This document shows positions 51,460 to 60,428 of a stretch of DNA of 64,000 nt, piece after piece. The DNA is taken from positions 496,001-560,000 of the forward strand of contig NZ_OY787464.1 of NCBI RefSeq assembly GCF_963678845.1. Direction: 5' to 3'. Source of the stretch: an uncultured Bacteroides sp. (GTDB lineage: Bacteria; Bacteroidota; Bacteroidia; Bacteroidales; Bacteroidaceae). The translations under genes and the position numbers were made by a program. Under the pieces are notes generated by a model. The model did no database searches. It was not told the origin of the DNA and saw nothing but the letters and a program-made list of their open reading frames with translations. Numbering within the stretch: position 1 is the first letter of the stretch; each line of letters opens with the position of its first letter.

Positions 51460-52614
51460 CTACAGTTTCTTTATACCGATACCCGGAAGGTCATTCAGGG
51501 TAATCTTTCCTTTTATCACTTCCATCCCTTTAAATAAATCATTTGAAATGAGCAGATTGCCATCCAAATCGGCAAAGTCGACAGCCGGAGAGAATTGAGC
51601 GGCAGCCGAAACAGCACATGAGGTCTCGGTCATACATCCCACCATAATCTTCATGCCGAGTGCTTTTCCAAGTGTAACCATCTTCCAGGCTTCACGCATA
51701 CCAGTACATTTCATCAGTTTGATATTTATTCCTGTGAAAGCACCTTTTAGTTTTGGCACATCACTTAATCGTTGAAGAGATTCGTCAGCAAAGATTGGAA
51801 GCGGACTTTGCTGGGTTACCCAGGCAATATCATCCAGCTGAGTTTTTGGCATGGGTTGTTCCACCATAACAATACCTTGCTCTTTGAGCCATAGAATCAT
51901 GTCCAGTGCCTGATATTTATCTTTCCATCCCTGATTGGCATCAACTGAAATAGGCAGCTGACTTACTGAGCGGATGGCATTAATTATCTCTTTATCGTTC
52001 TCGCGACCCAGTTTCACTTTCAGAATATTGAACTGACTAGCCACTTCCAATGTTTTTTGTTTTACCACATCGGCCGTATCAATACCTATTGTATAGGTTG
52101 TTGAAGGAGCTTTTGCCTTATCAAGTCCCCAGATCTTGTGCCAAGGTGCATTGAGCAATTTACCAACTAAATCATGGAGTGCTATATCTACCGAAGCCTT
52201 TGCAGCAGTATTTCCCGGCATAATTCCATCTACATACGCCAGAATATCTTCCAGTTGGAAAGGATCACTAAACTGTTCCAGGTTCACCTTTTTAAGAAAA
52301 GCCATAACCGACTCTACAGATTCCCCCAGATATGGAGGCATAGAGGCTTCACCATAACCTATTACTCCATCATACTCAATTTCCACCTGCACATCAGGAG
52401 TAGTAGTTCTGGAATAAGTTGCAACTGTAAAAACATGTTTCAGTTTTAAATCGTACGGACGAAAAGTTAGTTTCATTTTACCTGAATGAGTATGTTTATT
52501 AATTGAAAAAAGAGAGTTTGATGATTCGCCGGCTAATGCGCCTTGCATTGCCAATCCGGAGCCAATGGCAGCGAAAGCGGCGTTTTTAAGAAATTGTCTT
52601 CTGTCCTGACCCAT
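51460..52614 (-). CDS. L-Ala-D/L-Glu epimerase (dipeptide epimerase)
   Basis: A 384-residue enolase-superfamily enzyme that interconverts L-Ala-D-Glu and L-Ala-L-Glu from peptidoglycan. The catalytic acid-base lysines are K199-x-K201 (LKVKLG); metal ligands are D225 (SVDANQGW), E252 (VEQP) and D277 (FADES); the second lysine is in NIKLMKCTG near 299-302. The N-terminus DRRQFLK with a hydrophobic stretch and ALAGES is a twin-arginine-type signal, so the enzyme may be exported folded, unlike E. coli YcjG. It lies between an NlpC/P60 peptidase and a transglutaminase-like protein. The orthologue I recall, BT_1313 of B. thetaiotaomicron, was characterised as this epimerase. Confidence 0.93.
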   Translation of the reverse strand: MGQDRRQFLKNAAFAAIGSGLAMQGALAGESSNSLFSINKHTHSGKMKLTFRPYDLKLKHVFTVATYSRTTTPDVQVEIEYDGVIGYGEASMPPYLGESVESVMAFLKKVNLEQFSDPFQLEDILAYVDGIMPGNTAAKASVDIALHDLVGKLLNAPWHKIWGLDKAKAPSTTYTIGIDTADVVKQKTLEVASQFNILKVKLGRENDKEIINAIRSVSQLPISVDANQGWKDKYQALDMILWLKEQGIVMVEQPMPKTQLDDIAWVTQQSPLPIFADESLQRLSDVPKLKGAFTGINIKLMKCTGMREAWKMVTLGKALGMKIMVGCMTETSCAVSAAAQFSPAVDFADLDGNLLISNDLFKGMEVIKGKITLNDLPGIGIKKL

Positions 52615-52626
52615 AAGTTTTCTACT

Positions 52627-53826
52627 TTATAATTGAGGTTGATAGAATAAATTTGTTTTTATTGTGCTTATTCCCGCAGAGTCCAGATGGCCAAGTATAC
52701 GAACCGCACTTACCAATCTGTTCAGGTTATATTGATCGAACTCCTTATCCTGTGGATTAAAGCTGCTGATATGCACATATCCCTGAGAATGAATAAACTT
52801 TTGATTTCCAATATAGATAGCCACATGAATAATGCGTTCATCCAATTCTGGAGTAGCCTTTCTTCCAAAAAATAACAAATCTCCCGGCTTCAGATTGTTG
52901 AATCCATTACTTATATCTATTTTTTCTCCTACACGCGACTGCTGAGAAGCATCTCGGGGCAAGATAACTCCGTTAAGAAACATCACCGTCCTTACAAAAC
53001 CACTACAATCCAAACCTTTAGCCGACATTCCTCCCCATAAGTACGGAATGCCCATTAGTGTTTTTCCTGTATAGATAATATTCTCAGCATTTAGGGAATC
53101 TTTATTTAACCATTTACTTTCAGGCATTCCTGCATTTTTGAGCATGTAAGCCATTCTTCCATCTGGATACGAAACCTTATAAAACTCCCCCTCGGTTCCT
53201 TCCCATTTCAGCATATCACCACTAACTATATCAGACACATTCTGGGAATTTACATCTGCATTCTCATAAGTAAACCCATAATGAGAGGTAACAACAATCT
53301 TATCTGCTGCGTTCCACGCATTAAATTCGACCTTAGTCATTGGATAAATACTGGAAGAATTGACCCACGAAATATAGCTATCCGGTGTTTGCACTCTGTA
53401 CCATTCATTTTCCTGAAGAATTTTCACCGGAGTTCCCAACAAAGCCTGAGTCATCATTTCACTTGCAAAACTCACTTTCTTACGGATATTGACTACAGAT
53501 AAGTTCACAACCCCGTACACATTCTCGCCCAGCAAACTATCGGGCAGCAAACGAAAGTTATCTACTATTTTATATTTTTTCTCTCGTAATGAAGATATCA
53601 GCTCAGCTTTAGCTTGGGGAATTGATGTTACACCATTGAGTGTAACAGTCTTCCTTTTCTTTTTTATCTCCAATTCAAATACAGCAGTTCTTTTATCTGG
53701 AGCAAACCTTTGCTCTACACTTTCGGCCATCTTCTTAATGCGTTTTGGAAGAACCTTTGCCGAAGCATAATTATACAATATAACTCCGCTGAATAATAAA
53801 AGAAACAGAAAGACACGTTTTTTCAT
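52627..53826 (-). CDS. NlpC/P60 peptidase with SH3-like domains
   Basis: A 399-residue exported peptidase, expected to cut between D-glutamate and the diamino acid of murein peptides. A signal peptide (residues 1 to about 23) is followed by a mixed N-terminal domain, two SH3b-like domains (about 110-235), and a C-terminal NlpC/P60 domain with C274 in GLDCSGFV, H334 in IIHVAIYIG and a third polar residue H346 in FIHSQGYV. Cleaved L-Ala-D-Glu would be the substrate of the epimerase encoded 12 bases downstream. A -7 box sits 35 bases upstream. Confidence 0.94.
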   Translation of the reverse strand: MKKRVFLFLLLFSGVILYNYASAKVLPKRIKKMAESVEQRFAPDKRTAVFELEIKKKRKTVTLNGVTSIPQAKAELISSLREKKYKIVDNFRLLPDSLLGENVYGVVNLSVVNIRKKVSFASEMMTQALLGTPVKILQENEWYRVQTPDSYISWVNSSSIYPMTKVEFNAWNAADKIVVTSHYGFTYENADVNSQNVSDIVSGDMLKWEGTEGEFYKVSYPDGRMAYMLKNAGMPESKWLNKDSLNAENIIYTGKTLMGIPYLWGGMSAKGLDCSGFVRTVMFLNGVILPRDASQQSRVGEKIDISNGFNNLKPGDLLFFGRKATPELDERIIHVAIYIGNQKFIHSQGYVHISSFNPQDKEFDQYNLNRLVSAVRILGHLDSAGISTIKTNLFYQPQL

Positions 53827-53860
53827 TTTGATGAGTCTTATTATGATTTTCTTAGATACA

Positions 53861-53868
53861 CAAAGGTA
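53861..53868 (-). promoter_or_regulatory. -7 box of the NlpC-epimerase-transglutaminase operon
   Basis: TACCTTTG on the reverse strand, about 35 bases before ATG 53826. No standard -33 element is seen. Confidence 0.5.
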
Positions 53869-54011
53869 TAATATATTTTATTAACAGATACATTTTATTA
53901 GACTTTTTAATAATTCAATTCCAATTTATACAAAAACTCAATTTCTAGCGATCTTTTTAATATGATCAACGTACATTCTTTAATCACCGCCAACCAAAAA
54001 GCAATGGCTGA

Positions 54012-54074
54012 AATTTATTGCTCAATGGTTCTGGGCTTATTGAGCTTTAGTTTAAAATCATTGGGCAATAAATT
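54012..54074. repeat. Large imperfect inverted repeat
   Basis: AATTTATTGCTCAATG (54012-54027) is matched by CATTGGGCAATAAATT (54059-54074), 16 of 16 positions pairing with one G-U/mismatch, around a 31-base loop. It lies in a gene-free gap and may be a remnant of a small mobile element or a structured RNA leader. Confidence 0.4.
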
Positions 54075-54441
54075 GCAATCGGGTTAATAATAAAATAAAT
54101 ACACACACAAACCATTCCAAGTACTATTCGTTCTATTCCAATTTTAAAATTAAAAGGACTTATCATAAAGATTATCAGATAGTTAATGCCGAATTTAATT
54201 TTGAACAAAGTTTCTCTAAAAAAACAAAAGTATAAAGGTTGTTTTTGAGGGGGTAACAGGGTACCTCCTTCTGAAACGCCGTGATAGCCGCGGTGCTAAA
54301 TTTTAGCACGGGACATATAAAAGAAGTTTTATTCAGAGTTTGTCACCACCATATAAAAAATATACACAAACAACATTATCATCAATATGGCATGAAGAGT
54401 AAAAAGCGGACTGAAATTATTACTCTTCCAAATATTTTCAC

Positions 54442-54449
54442 TATTTTTG
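54442..54449 (+). promoter_or_regulatory. -7 box of rnpB
   Basis: TATTTTTG followed by C fits TAnnTTTG and places the start at about 54455, where the RNase P RNA begins. Confidence 0.6.
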
Positions 54450-54454
54450 CAAAA

Positions 54455-54833
54455 AGAAAAGCAGCCGACCGGTTTGTCGCACGCATATTTTGTGCGGGAG
54501 GAAAGTCCGGGCAACACAGAGCATCCTACTTCCTAACAGAAAGCTATTCGCGAGGGTAGAGTAACGTAGAAGAAAATAACCGCCCCTCTTCGGAGAGGTA
54601 AGGGTGAGAAGGTGGGGTAAGAGCCTACCGGTCTCGTGGCGACACGAGAGCCGTACGTCTTAGGAGTTGTAAGGTCATGTAAACCGACGCTATGGAGGGC
54701 TGCTCGCCCCATGTCGGAGGGTAGACCGCTAGAACTTAATGGTGACATTAAGTCCAGATAAATGACAGACACTTTATATGTTTACATATAGAGAACAGAA
54801 CTCGGCTTATAGGTTGACTGCTTTTCTTCTTTT
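54455..54833 (+). ncRNA. rnpB: RNase P RNA, catalytic subunit
   Basis: This is the ribozyme that trims the 5' end of precursor tRNAs. The conserved core is plain: GAGGAAAGTCCGGGC near 54497-54511 (helix P4 5' strand region) and ACAGAACTCGGCTTAT near 54795-54810 close the fold. The ends pair as helix P1: AAAGAAAAGCAG (about 54453-54464) with CTGCTTTTCTTCTTT (about 54818-54832), which, with its T-run, also ends transcription. Length is about 375 nucleotides, normal for a type A RNA in Bacteroidetes. The ends are estimated to within a few bases. It lies 30 bases before the YihY-family gene in the same direction. Confidence 0.93.
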
Positions 54834-54862
54834 TATAAAATTTGGTAACAACAATAAAAGCT

Positions 54863-56182
54863 ATGAATAAGAGAATAAAAATGCTTTTAAACTTTTTTAC
54901 TTACGATATCTGGCGGGTTTCAGAAACGGAAGTAACTCATACCAAGTTCTCCTTTTATAACTATATAAAAACAATTATTCTGGCTGTGCGACGTTTCAAT
55001 ACAGATCGCATAACAGATAAGGCATCTGCGTTAACATATAGTACACTCCTCTCCATCGTTCCTCTTTTGGCTATTTTATTTGCCATTGCCCGAGGGTTTG
55101 GTTTTGATCACATGATGGAAGAACAAGTAAAAAGCAGTTTGGGAAGCCAGGAAGTTGCCACAGAAACGATTCTTAACTTTGTTGAATCGTATCTAAAACA
55201 GACTAAAAGTGGAATATTCGTTGGAGTTGGCCTGGTACTTCTACTATGGACAGTTGTTAATTTGACTGGTAAAATTGAACTTACTTTCAATAATATATGG
55301 CAGGTAAAAAAGCCTCGTACGCTTTATAGAAAAATCACAGATTACTTTTCCATGTTTCTGCTATTGCCCGTTTTGATTGTAGTATCCGGCGGACTCACTA
55401 TTTTTATGAGTACAATGATTAAAAGCATGGAAGGCTTTGTGGTACTTGCACCTATTTTAAAATTCTTAGTGAGACTGATTCCATTTGTACTTACCTGGTT
55501 TATGTTCACTGCGCTTTATATTTTCATGCCAAATACTAAAGTTCAGTTTAAGCATGCATTTATTTCAGGCATCATTGCCGGAACCGCCTATCAGGCTTTC
55601 CAGTTTCTATATATCAGTGGACAGATTTCTGTAACAAAATATAATGCCATCTACGGTAGTTTTGCCGCTATCCCTCTTTTTCTGCTATGGCTACAAATAT
55701 CATGGACCATCTGCCTCTTCGGAGCCGAGCTCACTTATGCCGGACAAAATATAAAGAATTTCAATTTCGAGAAAGACACTAAGAATATCAGCAGACGCTA
55801 TAGAGATTTCATTTCTATTCTTATTATGTCACTTATTTGCAAAAGGTTTGAAAAAGGTGAAACCCCATATACTGCTGAAGAGATATCTTTGGAACATAAA
55901 ATTCCAATCAGGCTTACCAATCATATCCTTGATTTACTGCAAAACATCAATCTGATTCATGAAGTTGTGTCCGACACTAAAAGCGAAGACATAATATATC
56001 AGCCATCAATGGATATTAATAAACTCGATGTAGGTTTGCTTTTAAACCGCATTGACACCAATGGCTCTGAAGACTTTAAAGTTGATAAAGACGAAGAATT
56101 CAGGAACCACTGGCAGACTCTGATTGAGTCACGCGATTTATTCATAAAAAGAAACAGCCAGATTTTATTGAAAGATCTCTAA
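54863..56182 (+). CDS. YihY/virulence factor BrkB-family membrane protein
   Basis: A 439-residue inner-membrane protein with six hydrophobic segments (about 50-290). The family's conserved start, DRITDKASALTYSTLLSIVPLLAILFAI, and GSFAAIPLFLLWLQISWTICLFGAELTY are present. The C-terminal ~140 residues are soluble and include a winged-helix-like stretch (PYTAEEISLEHKIPIRLTNHILDLL). The family was once labelled RNase BN by mistake and its true role is unclear; transport is suspected. ATG 54863 is chosen over the in-frame TTG at 54842. It ends 10 bases before the convergent barrel gene. Confidence 0.92.
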   Translation: MNKRIKMLLNFFTYDIWRVSETEVTHTKFSFYNYIKTIILAVRRFNTDRITDKASALTYSTLLSIVPLLAILFAIARGFGFDHMMEEQVKSSLGSQEVATETILNFVESYLKQTKSGIFVGVGLVLLLWTVVNLTGKIELTFNNIWQVKKPRTLYRKITDYFSMFLLLPVLIVVSGGLTIFMSTMIKSMEGFVVLAPILKFLVRLIPFVLTWFMFTALYIFMPNTKVQFKHAFISGIIAGTAYQAFQFLYISGQISVTKYNAIYGSFAAIPLFLLWLQISWTICLFGAELTYAGQNIKNFNFEKDTKNISRRYRDFISILIMSLICKRFEKGETPYTAEEISLEHKIPIRLTNHILDLLQNINLIHEVVSDTKSEDIIYQPSMDINKLDVGLLLNRIDTNGSEDFKVDKDEEFRNHWQTLIESRDLFIKRNSQILLKDL

Positions 56183-56192
56183 GAGCTAATTC

Positions 56193-57401
56193 TTAATATA
56201 TTTTAGAGCGAGGTGTACGTTCAGAGAATGTAATGTTTAAAAAGAGAGAGAAGCTTTGATTTTTCTCTATATTGGTATTTGCTCCACATTGAGAGTTATA
56301 TTTAAAACCTACAGAAAGAAGATTTCCTGTCATTACAGGAATACCCAGACCGGTACTGATATAGTAGTTTAATGGCTTTTGATCTTTAATTACTACATAA
56401 GAACTAGAAAGACCTGTTCCTACCATAAAATGCCAGGTATTTGAATAAACATTCTTTGAAAGTAAATCTGCACCAAAATTCAGTTGCTGCTGATCGTTAA
56501 ATGATACAGATGAATTTGATGATTTCATTTTAGACCATTGCGAATATTTATAATCGGCAGTAAGTGTTAATCGTTTATTATTTAAAGCAATACCACCACC
56601 AAAGAACTGAGGAAGGAACTGAGACTTAGGATTCAGGTATTCCGTAATTGTCTCACTATTAGAAGAATTAATAATAGTTTTTGCATTATTGAGATTCAAC
56701 TGTTGTTTGTAACCATAAATTCCTCCCAATGTCATATTCCATTTTTTATTCAAAGCAGTAACATATTGCAATCCAAAATCAGCATAAAAAGCCTTCTTAT
56801 AAGATATTTCTTTGATAGTGGTATTTCCTTGTACCTCTGATTGAGTTGTATTTCCCAAAATATAAGAAAGATTTGCTCCTAAAGAGAACCTTTTACTAAG
56901 TTTAAAAGCATTCGAAAGATAAATTTTAGATAAGCCACCGCTCCCCTCGAACAAAGAAGAAATAGTATTTCCATCAGTACCTTCAACTGGCTGATCAATT
57001 GTAACTGCATATCCCATGCTACTCAGCGGGGTAATTCCAACTGCTGCATACCAGGAAGGAAGAATACGACACCCCATTCCCAAATTGCGAACATTACCTG
57101 TAACAGCAGATGTACTTCTTTCTCTTGAAGTATATTTTTCAAAAGAAAGATTTGCTCCTGCTTCATAAACAAATTTCGCACTATCCATAGCTGTCAGGGC
57201 GGAAGGATTCAGTGAGTTCAGAAAATTATCTGAACGAAGAGCTATCCCCACTCCACCCATGCCAACATACTTCCCGGCAACCCCCATTGAAATATCGCCT
57301 ATTCCAAACATTGAGGCAGGAGTATTTGTACTATTTTGTGCCGAGGTATTCAAGAAAAAAGAAACAAGAAAAAAGAGAGACAGTAGTCTTGACGTATTCA
57401 T
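56193..57401 (-). CDS. Outer-membrane beta-barrel protein, FadL/PorV-like
   Basis: A 402-residue exported protein (signal peptide ending NTSAQ) with the N-terminal pattern SMFGIGDISMGVAGKYVGMGGVGIALRSDNFLNSLNPSAL, which resembles FadL/OmpP1 and PorV-type barrels: a glycine-rich hatch with a 'N-PSA-L' motif. The remainder alternates strands typical of a 14-strand barrel. The ligand is unknown. It follows the DUF4270 gene by 18 bases and both probably form one operon. Another possibility is a type IX secretion accessory protein, but no other Por genes are present. Confidence 0.7.
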   Translation of the reverse strand: MNTSRLLSLFFLVSFFLNTSAQNSTNTPASMFGIGDISMGVAGKYVGMGGVGIALRSDNFLNSLNPSALTAMDSAKFVYEAGANLSFEKYTSRERSTSAVTGNVRNLGMGCRILPSWYAAVGITPLSSMGYAVTIDQPVEGTDGNTISSLFEGSGGLSKIYLSNAFKLSKRFSLGANLSYILGNTTQSEVQGNTTIKEISYKKAFYADFGLQYVTALNKKWNMTLGGIYGYKQQLNLNNAKTIINSSNSETITEYLNPKSQFLPQFFGGGIALNNKRLTLTADYKYSQWSKMKSSNSSVSFNDQQQLNFGADLLSKNVYSNTWHFMVGTGLSSSYVVIKDQKPLNYYISTGLGIPVMTGNLLSVGFKYNSQCGANTNIEKNQSFSLFLNITFSERTPRSKIY

Positions 57402-57419
57402 AATGTAATATATTCTATA

Positions 57420-58739
57420 TTAATTTGTTTTGTAGACTTTATAAAGTACTGATAATTTGACCTTACTTTGAGGATGATTCTTATTACCAAATATCACGCT
57501 CTGGTAAGATGTATTTATCTTATCTTGAGGAATAACTAATTGTAATCCTTTTATGCTAGAACCAACTTGGCCCAAATTACTTTGTAAGAAACTAGTAACA
57601 TTAAAAGAATAATAAGTATTCTCATGCAAATCTTCATCAGTAACAAGACTTCCTGTTTGTACAGACGTTCCTAAAACATCTGTAACCTGATCTTCTGTCA
57701 CATTGTTTTCATTCGCTTTATATAGTGCTAAGGAAGAAGGCAAAGGATTTTGAGCCCCATAAGAACCTTTAACCGGATACAAATAAAGTGTAGCCGATTC
57801 TATGCTAACCATTTGACCGGCCTCTAATAAATTATTCAGAAAAGGAAATTCTATTTTCGTATAAAGTCCAGTAAGTCCCTGAACATAAGTTATATTAGAT
57901 GTTTTTTCTGAAGATAGTTCTTTGGTCTTAAAATCAAAAAGCTGTAAAGATGTACTACTTCTATCATGTTTTACCTTATTAAAACGAGGTGTATTAGCGG
58001 CAAACTTAACAGTAGAGCTACTCAATGTGCCACTAATCTCATGATAATACAGTGTGATATACATGCTAGAGTCACTAACTCCAAATCCCATGATAGATTT
58101 ATTAGTACTTTCATCAGGAATAAAAGCTATACCTCTGAAATATTTTCTAAAATTAGAAGAAGAAGATAAGTCATCTGATTTTAATAACATTTTATTAAAC
58201 CAGACTTTACCTAACTCATCAGAAAGACGATATTCCAAAACATTCCCACCTTTTGGTTTTGGTTGAATATTAATTGTAGAAAAAGGTGTTGCATTATAAG
58301 AAAAGACAGAGTTATTATATAAATAATCTGTATTAGAATTTAATTCTATATTTTCAGTCAGTTCATGTAAACGAACCTTTATAGGAGCAAGAGTATCACC
58401 TAAAAAATCACCGTTACATTTCATTGATATAGTGAGTGAATCAAATCTATAAGAATAATTTTCATCTGGCGTAAAAGTAGCCGGGGAATACTCAATATAG
58501 GAAGAAGCAGATATCTTTCCCCATATATTATCACTATAATTGCCAATCTGCGCAACACTTTTATTAGAGGAATTAACAGAATCCATCAAAAGAGTGCTCA
58601 TCTTTACAGTACAAGTATCTGTATACACATTTTTCAAATCACTCTCAAGCCAGCCACTTCCTAAAGTAGATGATTCATCATGACAGGAAGAGCATAAGAA
58701 CAAAGCAACCAATGATATAAAAAAAAGTATCTTTTTCAT
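57420..58739 (-). CDS. DUF4270-family lipoprotein
   Basis: A 439-residue lipoprotein (lipobox LCSSC, cysteine 19) followed by HDESSTLGSGWL, an acidic start typical of surface lipoproteins in Bacteroides. The body is beta-rich, with the segments YRFDSLTISMKCNGDFLGDTLAPIKVRLHEL and VSIESATLYLYPVKGSYGAQNPLPSSLALYKA. These fit DUF4270, a Bacteroidetes family of unknown function, often encoded next to barrels and kelch proteins. It is the upstream gene of a pair with the FadL/PorV-like barrel and diverges from the kelch gene. Confidence 0.85.
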   Translation of the reverse strand: MKKILFFISLVALFLCSSCHDESSTLGSGWLESDLKNVYTDTCTVKMSTLLMDSVNSSNKSVAQIGNYSDNIWGKISASSYIEYSPATFTPDENYSYRFDSLTISMKCNGDFLGDTLAPIKVRLHELTENIELNSNTDYLYNNSVFSYNATPFSTINIQPKPKGGNVLEYRLSDELGKVWFNKMLLKSDDLSSSSNFRKYFRGIAFIPDESTNKSIMGFGVSDSSMYITLYYHEISGTLSSSTVKFAANTPRFNKVKHDRSSTSLQLFDFKTKELSSEKTSNITYVQGLTGLYTKIEFPFLNNLLEAGQMVSIESATLYLYPVKGSYGAQNPLPSSLALYKANENNVTEDQVTDVLGTSVQTGSLVTDEDLHENTYYSFNVTSFLQSNLGQVGSSIKGLQLVIPQDKINTSYQSVIFGNKNHPQSKVKLSVLYKVYKTN

Positions 58740-58925
58740 ATTCTTTTCAAATAGTTTTAGTGCAAAAGAAACAGCAATACCTTTACTATTAAAATAGAAT
58801 CGACTAAATAGCGTTTTTTATCTACGTTACTATTTATTATCCCATTTTTAAACCTTATACAACGATTTAATTCATTCATACTACAATCTGCCCGTTTAGA
58901 CGATAAATAACCCCAATTTGTCGAT

Positions 58926-58933
58926 TACTTTTG
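58926..58933 (+). promoter_or_regulatory. -7 box of the kelch-DUF4907 pair
   Basis: TACTTTTG fits TAnnTTTG, with a start near 58940, about 50 bases before ATG 58993. No -33 element is seen at the standard distance. Confidence 0.45.
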
Positions 58934-58992
58934 TATGAATCTCTTAGCAAAACTACTTTTGAGCCAAAAGAAATTAATTCAATAATAACATT

Positions 58993-60042
58993 ATGAATGT
59001 ATCGCATTTAAAAAAGATGAATAAACTATTATTAATTGGTTGCCTCATCGCTATCACTTTCTCTTCCTGCACATCAGATAGCTCCTATACATTAGGTGTA
59101 TGGAAACAACGTTCAGATTTTGACGGTGTAGCAAGAAGTGAAGCTTCTTCATTTATGATAGATGGAGACGGATATATCTGCTGTGGATATAATGGCAAGA
59201 ATCGTTTGTATGATCTGTGGAAATACAATGTGTCAACCAACAGCTGGACTCAAAGAGCAAGTCTACCTGAAAGTGCAAAAAGAAATGCTGCTGTAGGTTT
59301 TTCTGTTAATGGAAAAGGTTATATAACAACAGGATACAATGGTAATACTTATTTAAAAGATACATGGGAATATGATCCTACAACAAATGAATGGACTCAA
59401 AAGGCTGATTTTGCAGGATCTGCAAGATATTGTGCTTTGTCTTTTGCAATAGGAAATTACGGATATGTGGGAACAGGATATGATGATAACTATTTAAAAG
59501 ATTTCTATCGTTATGATCCTACCTCAGACAAATGGGTTATTATGGACGGAACAGCTGGAATGAATAGCTTCAGCGGACAAAAACGTCGTTCTGGTACAGC
59601 ATTTGTCATTAATAATATAGCTTATGTTTGCTGCGGACAAGGAAATGGTTCATATGTGTATGACTTCTGGAAATTTGATCCTACTACCGGAGTATGGTCA
59701 CAACTAAGAGATATTGCCGCAACTAATGATGATGAAGATTATGATGATAATTATGCAGGCATTATTCGTGAAAAGGCAGTAAGTTTTGTTATTGACGGAA
59801 AAGCATACCTTGTAACAGGAACAAATGGTACTCTTAAAACTGATTACTGGGTATATGATCCTTCTACTGACCTGTGGTCTGGAGACAGTGATGATGATTA
59901 CACTCCATTTAAAGGATCTGCCCGCTATGGTGCTGTAGGATTCTCAACCGGAACAAAGGGTTTTGTAGTAACCGGAGGTAGCAGCAGTCTGTATTTTGAT
60001 GATATGTGGGAACTATTACCATATGAACATTATGAAGAATAA
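58993..60042 (+). CDS. Kelch-repeat lipoprotein
   Basis: A 349-residue lipoprotein (lipobox TFSSC) with about six kelch repeats, each following the pattern A-x-GF-x-GY-x-GG/TGY...D-W-x-Y-DP-x-T-x-W (for example NAAVGFSVNGKGYITTGYNGN followed by DTWEYDPTTNEWTQ). This makes a six-bladed propeller on the outer face of the cell. Kelch propellers bind proteins or sugars; there is no sign of galactose-oxidase catalytic residues. An internal ATG at 59017 (MNKLLLIGCLIA) would give a shorter signal peptide and may be the real start. It overlaps the DUF4907 gene by 11 bases. Confidence 0.88.
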   Translation: MNVSHLKKMNKLLLIGCLIAITFSSCTSDSSYTLGVWKQRSDFDGVARSEASSFMIDGDGYICCGYNGKNRLYDLWKYNVSTNSWTQRASLPESAKRNAAVGFSVNGKGYITTGYNGNTYLKDTWEYDPTTNEWTQKADFAGSARYCALSFAIGNYGYVGTGYDDNYLKDFYRYDPTSDKWVIMDGTAGMNSFSGQKRRSGTAFVINNIAYVCCGQGNGSYVYDFWKFDPTTGVWSQLRDIAATNDDEDYDDNYAGIIREKAVSFVIDGKAYLVTGTNGTLKTDYWVYDPSTDLWSGDSDDDYTPFKGSARYGAVGFSTGTKGFVVTGGSSSLYFDDMWELLPYEHYEE

Positions 60043-60352
60043 GAAAACTATTATTTATAGTATTATAAGTCTATTTGCAATTATTGTTATATTATTTGTA
60101 GGGATAAACATTAAACGTTCTCCTAAAATGGAGTTACAAGTAATGACAGTAAAAGGCGGATACGGATATCAGATAAAAGAGGGGGATCGGATTTTGATTG
60201 ATCAACCTGTTATTCCGGCTATCTCAGAAGAGAAAGCATTTAAGAACCGGGACGACGCACAAAAAGTTGGAGAATTAGTTATGCAACGCGTCAAAAATCA
60301 CACGGATTTTTCCGTTTCAATTTCGGAGTTGCGAGAACTCAATATAGAATAG
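60032..60352 (+). CDS. DUF4907-family small membrane-anchored protein
   Basis: A 106-residue protein with one N-terminal hydrophobic segment (TIIYSIISLFAIIVILFVGI) and a short conserved domain, ELQVMTVKGGYGYQIKEGDRILIDQPVIPAI ... FKNRDDAQKVGELVMQRVKN, typical of DUF4907. The function is unknown. ATG 60032 is chosen (MKNKKTIIYS); the frame is open further up inside the kelch gene. The 11-base overlap implies translational coupling with the kelch protein, and similar pairs recur in Bacteroidetes, so the two products may act together. Confidence 0.82.
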   Translation: MKNKKTIIYSIISLFAIIVILFVGINIKRSPKMELQVMTVKGGYGYQIKEGDRILIDQPVIPAISEEKAFKNRDDAQKVGELVMQRVKNHTDFSVSISELRELNIE

Positions 60353-60384
60353 TTTAGTTTAGTTAAGTCTAGTTTAGTTTTTGT

Positions 60385-60425
60385 AATATTCCCCGTCTGA
60401 CAGAGGTCAGGTAGCGGGGAATATT
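60385..60425. terminator. Terminator between DUF4907 and pgl
   Basis: AATATTCCCCG (60385-60395) pairs with CGGGGAATATT (60415-60425), with an inner CTGAC/GTCAG stem. It serves both convergent genes. It follows a run of TAGTT-type short repeats (about 60350-60380). Confidence 0.82.
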
Positions 60426-60428
60426 CAT

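Larger units (their letters stand above)
53827..54453. other. Intergenic region between the NlpC operon and rnpB
   Basis: Nothing gene-like is seen in this 627-base AT-rich gap. It holds the NlpC -7 box, a large imperfect hairpin at 54012-54074, a short palindrome with arms GTGCTAAA/TTTAGCAC (54293-54309) and the rnpB -7 box. A forward open frame at 54281-54559 runs into the RNase P RNA and is not credible. Confidence 0.6.

Noticed and set aside
54281..54559. Forward open frame of 92 codons
   Set aside because: It runs into the RNase P RNA gene and has no protein-like composition.
54842..54862. TTG start for the YihY-family protein
   Set aside because: The ATG at 54863 gives the usual basic N-terminus, and the TTG lies at the very end of the RNase P RNA gene.
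60350..60380. Short TAGTT-type repeats
   Set aside because: Low-complexity AT-rich run just before a terminator; too irregular to support a function.
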